64,000 nt of DNA from Leptothoe kymatousa TAU-MAC 1615 (GTDB lineage Bacteria > Cyanobacteriota > Cyanobacteriia > Phormidesmidales > Phormidesmidaceae): NCBI RefSeq assembly GCF_018739865.1, contig NZ_JADOER010000002.1, positions 234,604 through 298,603 on the forward strand, written 5' to 3'. The notes under the pieces were generated by a model, which worked only from the letters and a program-made list of their open reading frames with translations, was not told the origin of the DNA and made no database searches. The position numbers were made by a program, and so were the translations under genes. Positions 53,370 to 61,628 of the stretch are shown piece after piece (positions within the stretch are counted from its first letter, which is position 1; every line of letters begins with the position of its first letter).

Positions 53370-54230
53370 TTAGGACGCTAACTTACTTGCAGTCTGGATG
53401 TTGCGAGGTTTTTTGCCCTGGGGCAGGGTGCTATTTTTCGATAGCTCTGGATGGGACTCCCAGAGGGCCCATGGCGTGTGCCCCTTGGCATACATATCAT
53501 CAAACGACATTTTTTCCTTGAGGGTATCCATACAGGCCCAGAAGCCAGGATTTCGATAGGCAATTAGCTGCTTGTGTTCGATGAGGCGCTGAAACGGATC
53601 GAGCACGAGTTCTTCCCCCGGCTGCATGTAGTCAAAGATTTCTTGGCGGAGGGCAAAGAAGCCGCCGTTGATCCATAGGTCGGACTGGCCAACGGACTGA
53701 ATGTTGTTGACTAGGCCATCTTCTGGATCTAGGGAGACCACATGGAACGACTGGGAGGGCTGGACGGCTAGGAAGCTAGCGATTTTGTTTTGTTGGTGGA
53801 AGTGATCGAGATATAGGTTTAGGTCAAGATCGCTAAGGCCATCGGCATAGTTGGCTAGAAAGATTTCTTCCCCTTCCAGGTAGGGCCTGACGGCGGCTAG
53901 ACGCTGGCCAACGTTGAGGTTGATGCCAGTATCGACAAATGTGATTTTCCAGTCTTCTATATCGGTGGTGTGCAGATCAATGTCTTTACCACCGTTGGAT
54001 AGGGTGAAGTTGTTGGATAGGCACTCGTTATAGTTCAAAAAATAGTTCTTGATGTAATCGCCCTTGTAGCCCAGGCATAGAATAAATTCCTTGTGGCCGA
54101 AGTGGGCGTAGTAACGCATCAAATGCCAAATAATCGGACGATAGCCAATTTCCACCATGGGCTTAGGAATGGTTTCAGAATATTCTCTGAGTCGAGTCCC
54201 TAAACCACCGCAAAATAGAACGACTTTCAT
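53370..54230 (-). CDS. rfbF: Glucose-1-phosphate cytidylyltransferase-like
   Basis: A 286-residue sugar-nucleotidyltransferase. The signature FCGGLGTRLREYSETIPKPM is at ~6-25. WHLMRYYAHFGHKEFILCLGYKG and LANYADGLSDLDL are typical of RfbF, which makes CDP-glucose from CTP and glucose-1-phosphate. The CDP-glucose 4,6-dehydratase in the same cluster supports the CDP assignment. The C-terminal ~25 residues are extra and polar. GGFFALRQEIFDYM and WACMDTLKEK also match. Confidence 0.9.
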   Translation of the reverse strand: MKVVLFCGGLGTRLREYSETIPKPMVEIGYRPIIWHLMRYYAHFGHKEFILCLGYKGDYIKNYFLNYNECLSNNFTLSNGGKDIDLHTTDIEDWKITFVDTGINLNVGQRLAAVRPYLEGEEIFLANYADGLSDLDLNLYLDHFHQQNKIASFLAVQPSQSFHVVSLDPEDGLVNNIQSVGQSDLWINGGFFALRQEIFDYMQPGEELVLDPFQRLIEHKQLIAYRNPGFWACMDTLKEKMSFDDMYAKGHTPWALWESHPELSKNSTLPQGKKPRNIQTASKLAS

Positions 54231-54426
54231 TGGGTTTCTCCTTTGATCTCTCAGTATTTATGAGTTGGGTTTAATTAAAAAAGGGCGTTGCTGATGCTTA
54301 AAAGCATGTCATCTGCCCTAGGTACGGGGCGAAAAGCTGACTGGATTGATGTGTTGTCTCAATTAAGGAAAACATTAAAATTTAAAGGTGTGGGCCGATA
54401 AATTCTCTCCTAGTGATGTCTTATGT

Positions 54427-55797
54427 TTATTGGGGCACAACCGATGGACAAACCTTTAGCAGGCCACTGTTGGCAAGCCTGAATGCTGCATTTTTGATGA
54501 TGGCAAAGCTGAGGTTGGCTTGCTCTGCGATGTCGAACAAGGTGTGTTCTCCGTCGGATAGGTTGAGGACCCACAGCATGGCCATGCGATCTTCCGGCGC
54601 GGTTTGTTTGCCGCCATAGACGCTGTAGAGCCCCCGTTTACCCAACTGCGGCTCACATTTGGGATTGGTATTTAAGTAGGTGTGGTTGTGTTCTAACACA
54701 TCAATCACACTCAAATACGTTTCAAAGGAGTTTACCAACGAAGACGGCTGGACAAAGTCTAGGTTGTCCGCGGAGGTGTGGTATTCGGGGAAGGTGCCAA
54801 ATTGGCTTCTGGTGAGGCTGCCAATGGGTAAATTGAAGCCGGGAGAACAAAATTGGCGCTCATCATACCCGTAGGGGGAGAAATCGATGATTTCATGGTT
54901 GGGGGCTGAGTGTTTGAGAATGTGGGGGACCACCCGATCAATGTCCGCATTGCCGCGACGACTTTTTTTGTAGGTGAGGTGCCCCGGGTCGCCCACATTG
55001 GCCACGGTTAAACCGTGTTTAATATTGGCAACCTTATGTTCATTGCAGCTAAGCCAGGTGATGGCCCCAATGGTGGCCGGGGCAAAGACAAATCGGTAGG
55101 AGTAGCGGCGGGACTGCTGGCTGAGATGTTTGGCTAGGAAGGTGACTAGGGAGACACCTGACAGGTTGTCGTTGCACAGGGAGGGATGACAATCGTGGCA
55201 AAATAGCAGGATTTCATCCGTTGTTTGGCCAGGTAAAAATAGCTCGCCATAGGTGAGGGAGCCATCTTTAAAGCTTGAGTCGATATAGGCTTCGTACTCA
55301 CCATCTGGCAGGGACTTGAGGGTGTTGTCGGTGAGGCAAAAGCCCCAGTTTTCGTTGTAGTAGGAGGTGCGATAGGGAATCCAGTCCGGGCGATCGGGCA
55401 TGGAGAAAAGATGCTCTTTCAATTCAGAAAGGGGCATCTTTTTATGAATCGGTAAGCTGTAGTTTAAGACATGCAAGTTCGATTCTTGGAAATCAACGAC
55501 TTTTTTCCCCGTCGCATCCTTGATGTAAGCGTCACGGATATTCCATTCCTTGGGTACGGTCCAGTCAAAAACAGGCGTACCCGATGGAACTTCGTGAATC
55601 TCTAGGGGGATATGTTGCTGGAGAATCTTGAGGGATTTGCGTACGCCATCGCCCGTAATGCTCCGGCAAATTGGATACAGCTCGGTGATCAGGTCGTACA
55701 TGGCCGACCCGAGGCTGGCGGCGTCCAGCCCGAGGCTGGCGGTGTCCAGCCCGAGGCTGGCGGTGTCCATTGGTTTGGTCTCAAGATTCGCAGTCAT
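54427..55797 (-). CDS. DUF4910 aminopeptidase-like protein
   Basis: A 456-residue protein with the DUF4910/DUF2172 arrangement. It has YPICRSITGDGVR near the start, an M28-peptidase-like zinc core (FCHDCHPSLCNDNLSG, and later YHTSADNLDFV) and a C-terminal winged helix (EHTLFDIAEQANLSF). Such genes occur inside surface-sugar and antibiotic clusters, and may act on amide bonds of modified sugars. Residues 10-30 are three copies of a seven-residue unit (DTASLGL) coded by 21-bp repeats at 55709-55771; this looks like slippage in a non-conserved N-terminus. Confidence 0.85.
   Translation of the reverse strand: MTANLETKPMDTASLGLDTASLGLDAASLGSAMYDLITELYPICRSITGDGVRKSLKILQQHIPLEIHEVPSGTPVFDWTVPKEWNIRDAYIKDATGKKVVDFQESNLHVLNYSLPIHKKMPLSELKEHLFSMPDRPDWIPYRTSYYNENWGFCLTDNTLKSLPDGEYEAYIDSSFKDGSLTYGELFLPGQTTDEILLFCHDCHPSLCNDNLSGVSLVTFLAKHLSQQSRRYSYRFVFAPATIGAITWLSCNEHKVANIKHGLTVANVGDPGHLTYKKSRRGNADIDRVVPHILKHSAPNHEIIDFSPYGYDERQFCSPGFNLPIGSLTRSQFGTFPEYHTSADNLDFVQPSSLVNSFETYLSVIDVLEHNHTYLNTNPKCEPQLGKRGLYSVYGGKQTAPEDRMAMLWVLNLSDGEHTLFDIAEQANLSFAIIKNAAFRLANSGLLKVCPSVVPQ
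55709..55771. repeat. Three 21-bp tandem repeats at the DUF4910 N-terminus
   Basis: Unit CCGAGGCTGGCGGTGTCCAG plus C at 55709, 55730 and 55751, with few differences, in frame with the gene. Twenty-one bases keep the frame, so unit number can vary without breaking the protein. Confidence 0.92.
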
Positions 55798-55832
55798 GAT
55801 CCTGGTGTAGAGAGTGGGTGAGCGATCGCAAG

Positions 55833-57113
55833 CTAGGGATAAACGGTTACTTCAGGGATGGGCACCACAAATTTGCCGCCCCATTCGCGAATTACACTCA
55901 TTTGCTCCATGATTTCGTCCTTCACATTCCAGGGCAAAATCAGCACATAGTCGGGTTTGGTTTCCTTGATTTTGTCGGGATGGTAGACGGGAATGTGGGT
56001 GCCGGGCAGAAACTTGCCATGCTTATAGGGGTTGCGGTCTACCGTGTAGTCGAGGAAATCGGTGCGGATGCCGCAGTAGTTTAGCAGCGTGTTACCCTTG
56101 CCCGGTGCGCCGTAGCCCACAATAGTTTTCCCTTCTTGCTTGGTCTTAATCAAAAAGTTTAGGAGTTTGCGCTTGGTTTCTCGCACCTGTTCATCAAAGT
56201 GGGTGTAGCGCTCTAGGCTGGTAAACCCGGCGGCCGCTTCCCGCTGTCTGAGGTCGATGACCCGATCGCCTACGGGCTTGGTCTGATCATCGGTGTGGCG
56301 GGCATAGATGCGCAACGAACCCCCGTGGGTGGGCAGCTCTTCCACATCAAAAATGGTCATGCCGTGGGCGGCAAAAATAGTTTCTAGGGTGCTGAGGGTG
56401 TGATAGAAAAAATGCTCGTGGTAGATGGTATCAAACTGGTTTAGCTCCATCAGCCGCATCAGGTGCTGAATTTCGCCAGTGAACACACCGCCCGGCTTCA
56501 TTAAAATTTTGATGCCCGCAATAAAATCGTTGAGGTTGGGCACGTGGGCAATCACATTGTTTGCCGCAATCAGGTCGGCGGCTTTGCCCTGGGCTACCAG
56601 GGTCTTAGCGCAGTCTTCCCCAAAGAATTCGTTGAGGGTGGGGATGCCTTTTTCGATGGCCACCTTGGCAATGTTGGTGGCGGGCTCCACCCCCAGCACC
56701 GGAATATTCTTGTCTACGAAATACTGCAATAGGTAGCCGTCGTTGCTGGCTAGTTCCACCACGTGGCTATCTTGGTCGAGGCCAAAGCGCTCTACCACAT
56801 TGTCTGTGTAGGCCTTGCACTGGGCCAGCCAGGTATCGCTAAAGGAAGAGAAGTAGGCATATTCAGTAAAAATATGCTCTGGGCTAACATAGGCCTCGAG
56901 CTGCACCAAAAAACAATTGCTGCACACCCGCACATGGAGAGGGTAGAACGGCTCCATTTGGTTGACCCTGTCGACGCTGAGGATGCTTTCGCACAGGGGC
57001 GACATGCCCAAATCTACGAGGGTATGGTTCAGGGATGTGCTGCAAAAGAGACACTGGGGCGTGTGTTCGGAAGAGGATTTAACAGTTTCTTTGGTGATTG
57101 TTTGTTGACTCAT
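55833..57113 (-). CDS. Sugar C-methyltransferase-like SAM enzyme
   Basis: A 426-residue enzyme with the three-part layout of nucleotide-sugar C-3 methyltransferases. An N-terminal zinc site has C21, C24, C64 and C67. A SAM domain carries VVELASNDGYLLQYF at ~117. A C-terminal Rossmann-like domain has GKTIVGYGAPGKGNTLLNYC. Family members (TylC3-like) add a methyl group to 3- or 4-keto-deoxysugars. Placed between the CDP-glucose dehydratase and DUF4910, it probably methylates the 4-keto-6-deoxyglucose or a later CDP-sugar. Confidence 0.9.
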   Translation of the reverse strand: MSQQTITKETVKSSSEHTPQCLFCSTSLNHTLVDLGMSPLCESILSVDRVNQMEPFYPLHVRVCSNCFLVQLEAYVSPEHIFTEYAYFSSFSDTWLAQCKAYTDNVVERFGLDQDSHVVELASNDGYLLQYFVDKNIPVLGVEPATNIAKVAIEKGIPTLNEFFGEDCAKTLVAQGKAADLIAANNVIAHVPNLNDFIAGIKILMKPGGVFTGEIQHLMRLMELNQFDTIYHEHFFYHTLSTLETIFAAHGMTIFDVEELPTHGGSLRIYARHTDDQTKPVGDRVIDLRQREAAAGFTSLERYTHFDEQVRETKRKLLNFLIKTKQEGKTIVGYGAPGKGNTLLNYCGIRTDFLDYTVDRNPYKHGKFLPGTHIPVYHPDKIKETKPDYVLILPWNVKDEIMEQMSVIREWGGKFVVPIPEVTVYP

Positions 57114-57147
57114 TTTTTATGTTAAGTGGTAGACGATATAACGGAGC

Positions 57148-58209
57148 TTACATGAGTTGCGCAATGGCCGCTTTCGTGACCTGTCGCATGTCGGCACCAG
57201 CCTGGTAGGCCTTGGTCCATGTAATGATTTGTTCTAGGCTTTGTTCTAGGGAAATTTGGGGGGTCCAGTCTAGTTTAAGCCTGGCCTTGGAACAATCTAA
57301 GCTGAGGGAATGGGCTTCGTGGGGATGGTAGGCTTTGTCTTGTTCCCAACTGGCCCCGTCGCCCCAGAGGGACAAGAGTTTTTCCACTAGCCAGCCAACG
57401 GGTTGAATGTCGGAGGCATAGGGACCAAAATTCCATCCGTCGGCATAGGCAGGGCCGCGGTGGTATAGATTTTCCGCCAGGGTGAGGTAGCCATTGACCG
57501 CATCTAAGACATGCTGCCAGGGGCGGGTGGCATAGGGATTGCGAATCAGCACCGGCCGATTTTCTAAGATGGCTTGGACAATGTCGGCCACCAGGCCATT
57601 GTGGGTCCAGTCGCCCCCGGCAATGACGTTGCCCGCGCGGGCGGTTGCGATCGCAACCCGGTGTTCCCCATAGTCACTGGCATTAAAAAACGAATCCCGA
57701 TATGCCTGGGTGACCAGCTCGGAGCAAGCCTTACTACTACTGTACGGATCGTAGCCGCCCAGCGGGTCCACTTCGCGGTAGCCCCAGACCCATTCCTTAT
57801 TTTCATAGCACTTGTCCGAGGTGACATTCACCACCACCCGCACCGTATCCACCTGGCGCACCGCCTCCAACAGGTTGACCGTGCCCATCACATTGGTTTC
57901 GTAGGTGGAGACCGGGTCTACATAGGACGTGTGCACCACAGACTGGGCTGCAAAGTGAATAATAATTTCTGGTTGGTGGTCAACCACGACCTGGTGTAGC
58001 GTTTTGCGGTCACAAACGTCGCCCACAATCGACGTCATGCCCGTAGCCACCTGGGCCACTTCAAATAAACTGGGGCTTGTCGGCGGCTCTAGGGCGTATC
58101 CCACTAGCTCAGCGCCCACCTGCTGGAGCCAAAGGGATAACCAGCTACCCTTAAACCCCGTGTGCCCCGTAAGTAGTACACGCTTTTCTTTCCAAAACGT
58201 CGGGTCCAT
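57148..58209 (-). CDS. rfbG: CDP-glucose 4,6-dehydratase
   Basis: A 353-residue extended short-chain dehydrogenase. The NAD-binding loop is TGHTGFKGSWLSLWLQ (~14-29). The active site has SDKCYENKEWVWGYREVD, and the Y..xK dyad lies in YDPYSSSKACSE. The motif ARAGNVIAGGDW and RPWQHVLDAVNGY are diagnostic of RfbG. AGAGGTG precedes the ATG. It is the first gene of the minus-strand cluster and converts CDP-glucose to CDP-4-keto-6-deoxyglucose. Confidence 0.95.
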   Translation of the reverse strand: MDPTFWKEKRVLLTGHTGFKGSWLSLWLQQVGAELVGYALEPPTSPSLFEVAQVATGMTSIVGDVCDRKTLHQVVVDHQPEIIIHFAAQSVVHTSYVDPVSTYETNVMGTVNLLEAVRQVDTVRVVVNVTSDKCYENKEWVWGYREVDPLGGYDPYSSSKACSELVTQAYRDSFFNASDYGEHRVAIATARAGNVIAGGDWTHNGLVADIVQAILENRPVLIRNPYATRPWQHVLDAVNGYLTLAENLYHRGPAYADGWNFGPYASDIQPVGWLVEKLLSLWGDGASWEQDKAYHPHEAHSLSLDCSKARLKLDWTPQISLEQSLEQIITWTKAYQAGADMRQVTKAAIAQLM

Positions 58210-58532
58210 GACACCTCTGACAAATGCTTGCGTCCATCAGTAATACTTGCTGAAAATCAATTAAGGATTTTCTCAGGATTATCTAAGGATTTACACGCAA
58301 AGACGGAATTGTTCGACGTTTAGTTTCCGTAATTTCTACATACTCAGAAAATAGTGTTGAGTAACGGGTGCTACAGACCAATAGAACAATATGCGTAGTT
58401 GGTCAAGCATTACGATTTTAGTCAGATATTGACGTGGGCATAGGATTGTGTTGAGTGTCTGTCAGGTAATCTTGACAAGGACGGCATGGGACTGTGGGAC
58501 GTTGGCATGCGCCATGGTCGATGCCACGGGCA
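58210..58532. promoter_or_regulatory. Spacer upstream of the deoxysugar cluster
   Basis: A 323-bp stretch without a gene, which should hold the promoter of the five-gene unit starting at rfbG. No repeat or operator was recognised. Confidence 0.4.
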
Positions 58533-59366
58533 TTATCGGGCCATAACAGAACTTGCGTAGCCGCTAGCCACCCATGGTTTTGGCAATGATATTGTTTCCT
58601 CAACAGTTTCGTGGTGAGAGAACCGTTGAGTATTTTTGTTGTATAGCATGTAATAGTTGCCAAGGGTAAACTTGATTCTACGCTGAACGGTGGCCACCCG
58701 TTCTCTCCAGGTTGGGGAGATGGCATCCCAATCACTTTTGTTCATAACCCGAAAATCAAATGATACGCGGGTAGGTCCCTGGGCGTTGATTTTGTTGTGG
58801 TGCATACAGCGGGCACCCCAGAAGCGTAGCACCTGGCCATTGTTGAGCAGCATGGGCCGAAAGTCTCCTTTGCCCGGTGCCGATTCTAAATGGAGGGTAT
58901 TGTCGGGGAGGCACTGGGTAAAGGGCACCCAAAAGTTAAATTCTACATCGGGGTGGTTGTAGTCTGCGTCGCAGTGCAGGCCGGGGCGGCTGGGATCGCC
59001 GCCGGTGTCGGAAGGGATGGCGGTATTGTTGGGTAGGTGGATGCGGAAGGTGGGCTTTGCCTGGACAATGAGCTGATCGTCTGCAAACTGTGGGGCGATG
59101 ACGGTGCTAACAAAATCGCGATAGGCCGCTAATAGCTTCGGAAGTTTGGGGCTATCGTAATATTTATTATGGAAGTAGAGGTTTTGGTCGCTGGCAAAGG
59201 TTAAGAGATGGGATGATTTTGCCTTGTCTAGTCGATGGATGTGCTCTAGCGATAGGGCAGGATCTGCCATATCTGCCAGCAAAATGTCTTGGATGAGTTC
59301 AGCGAAGTTGAACCGACGGGTGTCGTAGGAAAAGACACGTTCCTTAGTTAGGGCAGTTTGTTTCAT
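58533..59366 (-). CDS. StrG-like 2-oxoglutarate/Fe(II) oxygenase
   Basis: 277 residues from the ATG at 59366; a GTG at 59414 would add sixteen. The jelly-roll metal site is H131-C-D133 in LHCDADYNHPDVEFNFWVP, with a second His at 189 or 190 (ARCMHHNKINA) and Arg200 for 2-oxoglutarate (GPTRVSFDFR). The sequence resembles StrG of streptomycin biosynthesis and related phytanoyl-CoA-dioxygenase-like proteins. It lies 323 bp before the rfbG unit, same strand, and may hydroxylate the sugar or a peptide linked to it. Confidence 0.75.
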   Translation of the reverse strand: MKQTALTKERVFSYDTRRFNFAELIQDILLADMADPALSLEHIHRLDKAKSSHLLTFASDQNLYFHNKYYDSPKLPKLLAAYRDFVSTVIAPQFADDQLIVQAKPTFRIHLPNNTAIPSDTGGDPSRPGLHCDADYNHPDVEFNFWVPFTQCLPDNTLHLESAPGKGDFRPMLLNNGQVLRFWGARCMHHNKINAQGPTRVSFDFRVMNKSDWDAISPTWRERVATVQRRIKFTLGNYYMLYNKNTQRFSHHETVEETISLPKPWVASGYASSVMAR

Positions 59367-59664
59367 AGTGCGATTCAGGGGACGAGGAACGTTAGGGGTG
59401 CTGTGACGGTGCACCTAGTGAAATTTAGGATATGGGCGCTGGCCTTCACATCCGCTATGTGACTGTATTGTGGATTACCCTGAGGGAAAATAGGCTAATA
59501 GTCGCAGACACACCTTGTTTTAGGCGATGACGCTTTAAATTTACGCCATTTTGCTTATATGGGTATGCCTCTTCTAGTTTCTTTAAGTTTCAGGGGTTAG
59601 GTCGTTCGGAGTTGAGAATATGCAGGTAGGCGTTGAGACTGTGGCGTGGGTCTGCCTGCTATTC

Positions 59665-59692
59665 GTAGGGGCATTGCAGGTAATGCCCCTAC
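59665..59692. repeat. GTAGGGGCATTG palindrome, second copy
   Basis: GTAGGGGCATTGCAGGTAAT followed by GCCCCTAC, a near-perfect inverted repeat like that at 30601. Confidence 0.8.
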
Positions 59693-59790
59693 GGGATGGG
59701 TTTTATCTGGAGTTTATTGTTGTTCTGTTTTCGTAGACGTTAAATGTATTGTGTCTTCTAAATTCTAAACTCTGTCTTCTGATCTTTCGC

Positions 59791-59964
59791 TTAGTTTTCA
59801 AGACGTGCTTTGATGGCAATGATTAGTTCTGCAAAGCCAGATTCTGTATGAATATCTTAGGTTGAGGTATTCATACCCTTGAGTATTTCGATGAGTTTGG
59901 CAATAGTGGCGTGGATTTAAGTGTAAAGATCGATAGAGTTGCGAACGGCTGCTGAGTCCCTCTA
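59791..59964 (-). pseudogene. Decayed 3-prime end of a second Roco-TIR gene
   Basis: The minus strand reads RNSIDLYT-stop-IHATIAKLIEILKGMNTST-stop-DIHTESGFAELIIAIKARLEN-stop in one frame. The intact gene at 61629 ends RESIDLYTRIRNTIAELTE, then LKDMNTLTPDIHTDSGFSEL, then INTVQIRLNK. Two inner stop codons and absence of the remaining domains make this a remnant of a paralogue. Confidence 0.85.
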
Positions 59965-61002
59965 TATTCCATATCTTATGGATACACGTGGATTTTATTT
60001 TTAGGTGTCTGGCTGTTGTATTTGGCTAATGTCTTTGCATTCAGTTTATCGAAGACTATTAAGAGGATGAGAGCTTTTAGATTGTTCGTTTTGAAGATTT
60101 TGACAATTATATTGAGACTTGGCTTAGCCTGATTTTACTGCGTTAACGGGCATTAATCTCTTTCAATGAGCCCTTAATGCCCGTTGATGCTCTTATTCAG
60201 TGAGGGGTTTTCGGTTTTGATTTTTCTGGGATCCCCTCAAGTATGAATATACCGAAATTCGTCTGAATATTACTTTTGAAAGTGTAATTTTTAGAGATGC
60301 AGAAGGCCAAAATGAGGGTTAGTAAAAATGAACCAAAAAATGGCCACAAGATGATGTCGTTGATTTTCATGATTAGTTTCTAGGAAATTGTTGCAGCTCT
60401 GAAAAGAACTTTTCTGTTCAAAGATTAGCAGTAGAAAAAAGATTTTACTAATCTGAGGATTTTTGAGTTTGATCAACAACAACCGAAACAATCATTCTTT
60501 TTCTCCTTTTGATTCATAAAACAGAAGAGAGTAATCAAAGAATAAATACGAACAAATATGTTTGTCGTGAGAAATGGTGCGAATATTCAAGTGTCGTAAA
60601 AGATTTGAAAGACATAGATGAAAGTCTATTGTGTTCGCAACACGATACTCTATGTTTTCACTAAGCTATTTCATGCTTTTCTGACTTTTGTGGATGTAAG
60701 TTTAATTTGATCATTTATAGGTAATTTGCATTTTTTATTCGAAAAACTTTTTTAATAGGGTTTTATTATGTATTATCTAGAATATATGTCTATACCATTT
60801 GAGTCTGTGTGGCTAATAATTCTTGTGTAAGCCCTACGAAAGTAGGCTTTTATATCTACATCTAAGTTCGTAATTATGTAAATATAACTTGGTTCATTTG
60901 AACTAAGATTTTGGACTGTAGAGCTTCGTAAGAAATCTTGGGATTTGATGCGAAAACAGGTGATACTAGCGAAAACTTATAGGATCGATTGGAATCTTCA
61001 GT
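59965..61002. other. AT-rich spacer between the Roco remnant and the orphan gene
   Basis: No gene is recognised in this kilobase. AACGGGCATTAA and TTAATGCCCGTT form a 12-bp stem at 60145-60185. GCCCTAC-GAAA-GTAGGC followed by TTTTAT (60829-60853) looks like a weak terminator. Base composition is strongly AT-biased. Confidence 0.5.
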
Positions 61003-61545
61003 GTGATTGATGAGATCAATGGTGCTTCTCAGGAACAGCAGCTAAGCGAGGAAATGAGCAACGGAGGTGTTAATAGAGTTACTCGTCAACCGTCTAGTTA
61101 CATAACTAGACGGATAGAAAGCGTCTTTCATGGGTTGCCTACGGATGAGTTAAAGCAGAACTTTGCAGTAGCTATGGTTATGTCTGCTAATCTAGGTAGC
61201 CTGGAATTAGCACGCCCATGTCATCCGGAGCAAATTTATAAACGTTGCCGATTGAAGTTAGATATTCAACGGTCCTATGGAATTATTCTGAGTAAAGATG
61301 ATGCTTTAGAGTTTCTTACTGATTTTTGTGCCGTAGACATTTCCGAGACAAGTTTCAAGAGGCTACACACACGCAAGACCTATTTTGAGAAATTTAATCG
61401 TGAGTGTCTGAAAGTAGGTAAGAGAAGGATGTTATGTACCTATGCAGAATGGCTTTACTTACATGACCATACGTTTGAACCTGAACTGCCTAGGTACTTG
61501 ATTGATTTGCTCCCTGAAGATTGGGAACTTCCGACGGGGGGATAG
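61003..61545 (+). CDS. Orphan 180-residue protein next to the Roco-TIR gene
   Basis: I do not recognise this protein. It is soluble, charged and probably helical, with a cysteine/arginine-rich middle (HPEQIYKRCRLKLDIQRS) and a tail ending in LPRYLIDLLPEDWELP. Start could be the GTG at 61003 or the ATG at 61054, which has GAGG very close. It converges with the Roco-TIR gene, 83 bp apart, and is flanked on the other side by AT-rich DNA and the Roco remnant. Confidence 0.55.
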   Translation: MIDEINGASQEQQLSEEMSNGGVNRVTRQPSSYITRRIESVFHGLPTDELKQNFAVAMVMSANLGSLELARPCHPEQIYKRCRLKLDIQRSYGIILSKDDALEFLTDFCAVDISETSFKRLHTRKTYFEKFNRECLKVGKRRMLCTYAEWLYLHDHTFEPELPRYLIDLLPEDWELPTGG

Positions 61546-61628
61546 GTGAAGGCTTGTCAATACCCTAAGACTACCGTATCTAGAATTTTATAGTATCGAC
61601 AATATAATGGTACTTGACATTAGGTAAG

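Noticed and set aside
60291..60491. A 66-codon minus-strand frame in the AT-rich spacer
   Set aside because: Its Phe/Leu/Lys/Asn-rich composition is what AT-rich non-coding DNA gives; no start signal is seen.
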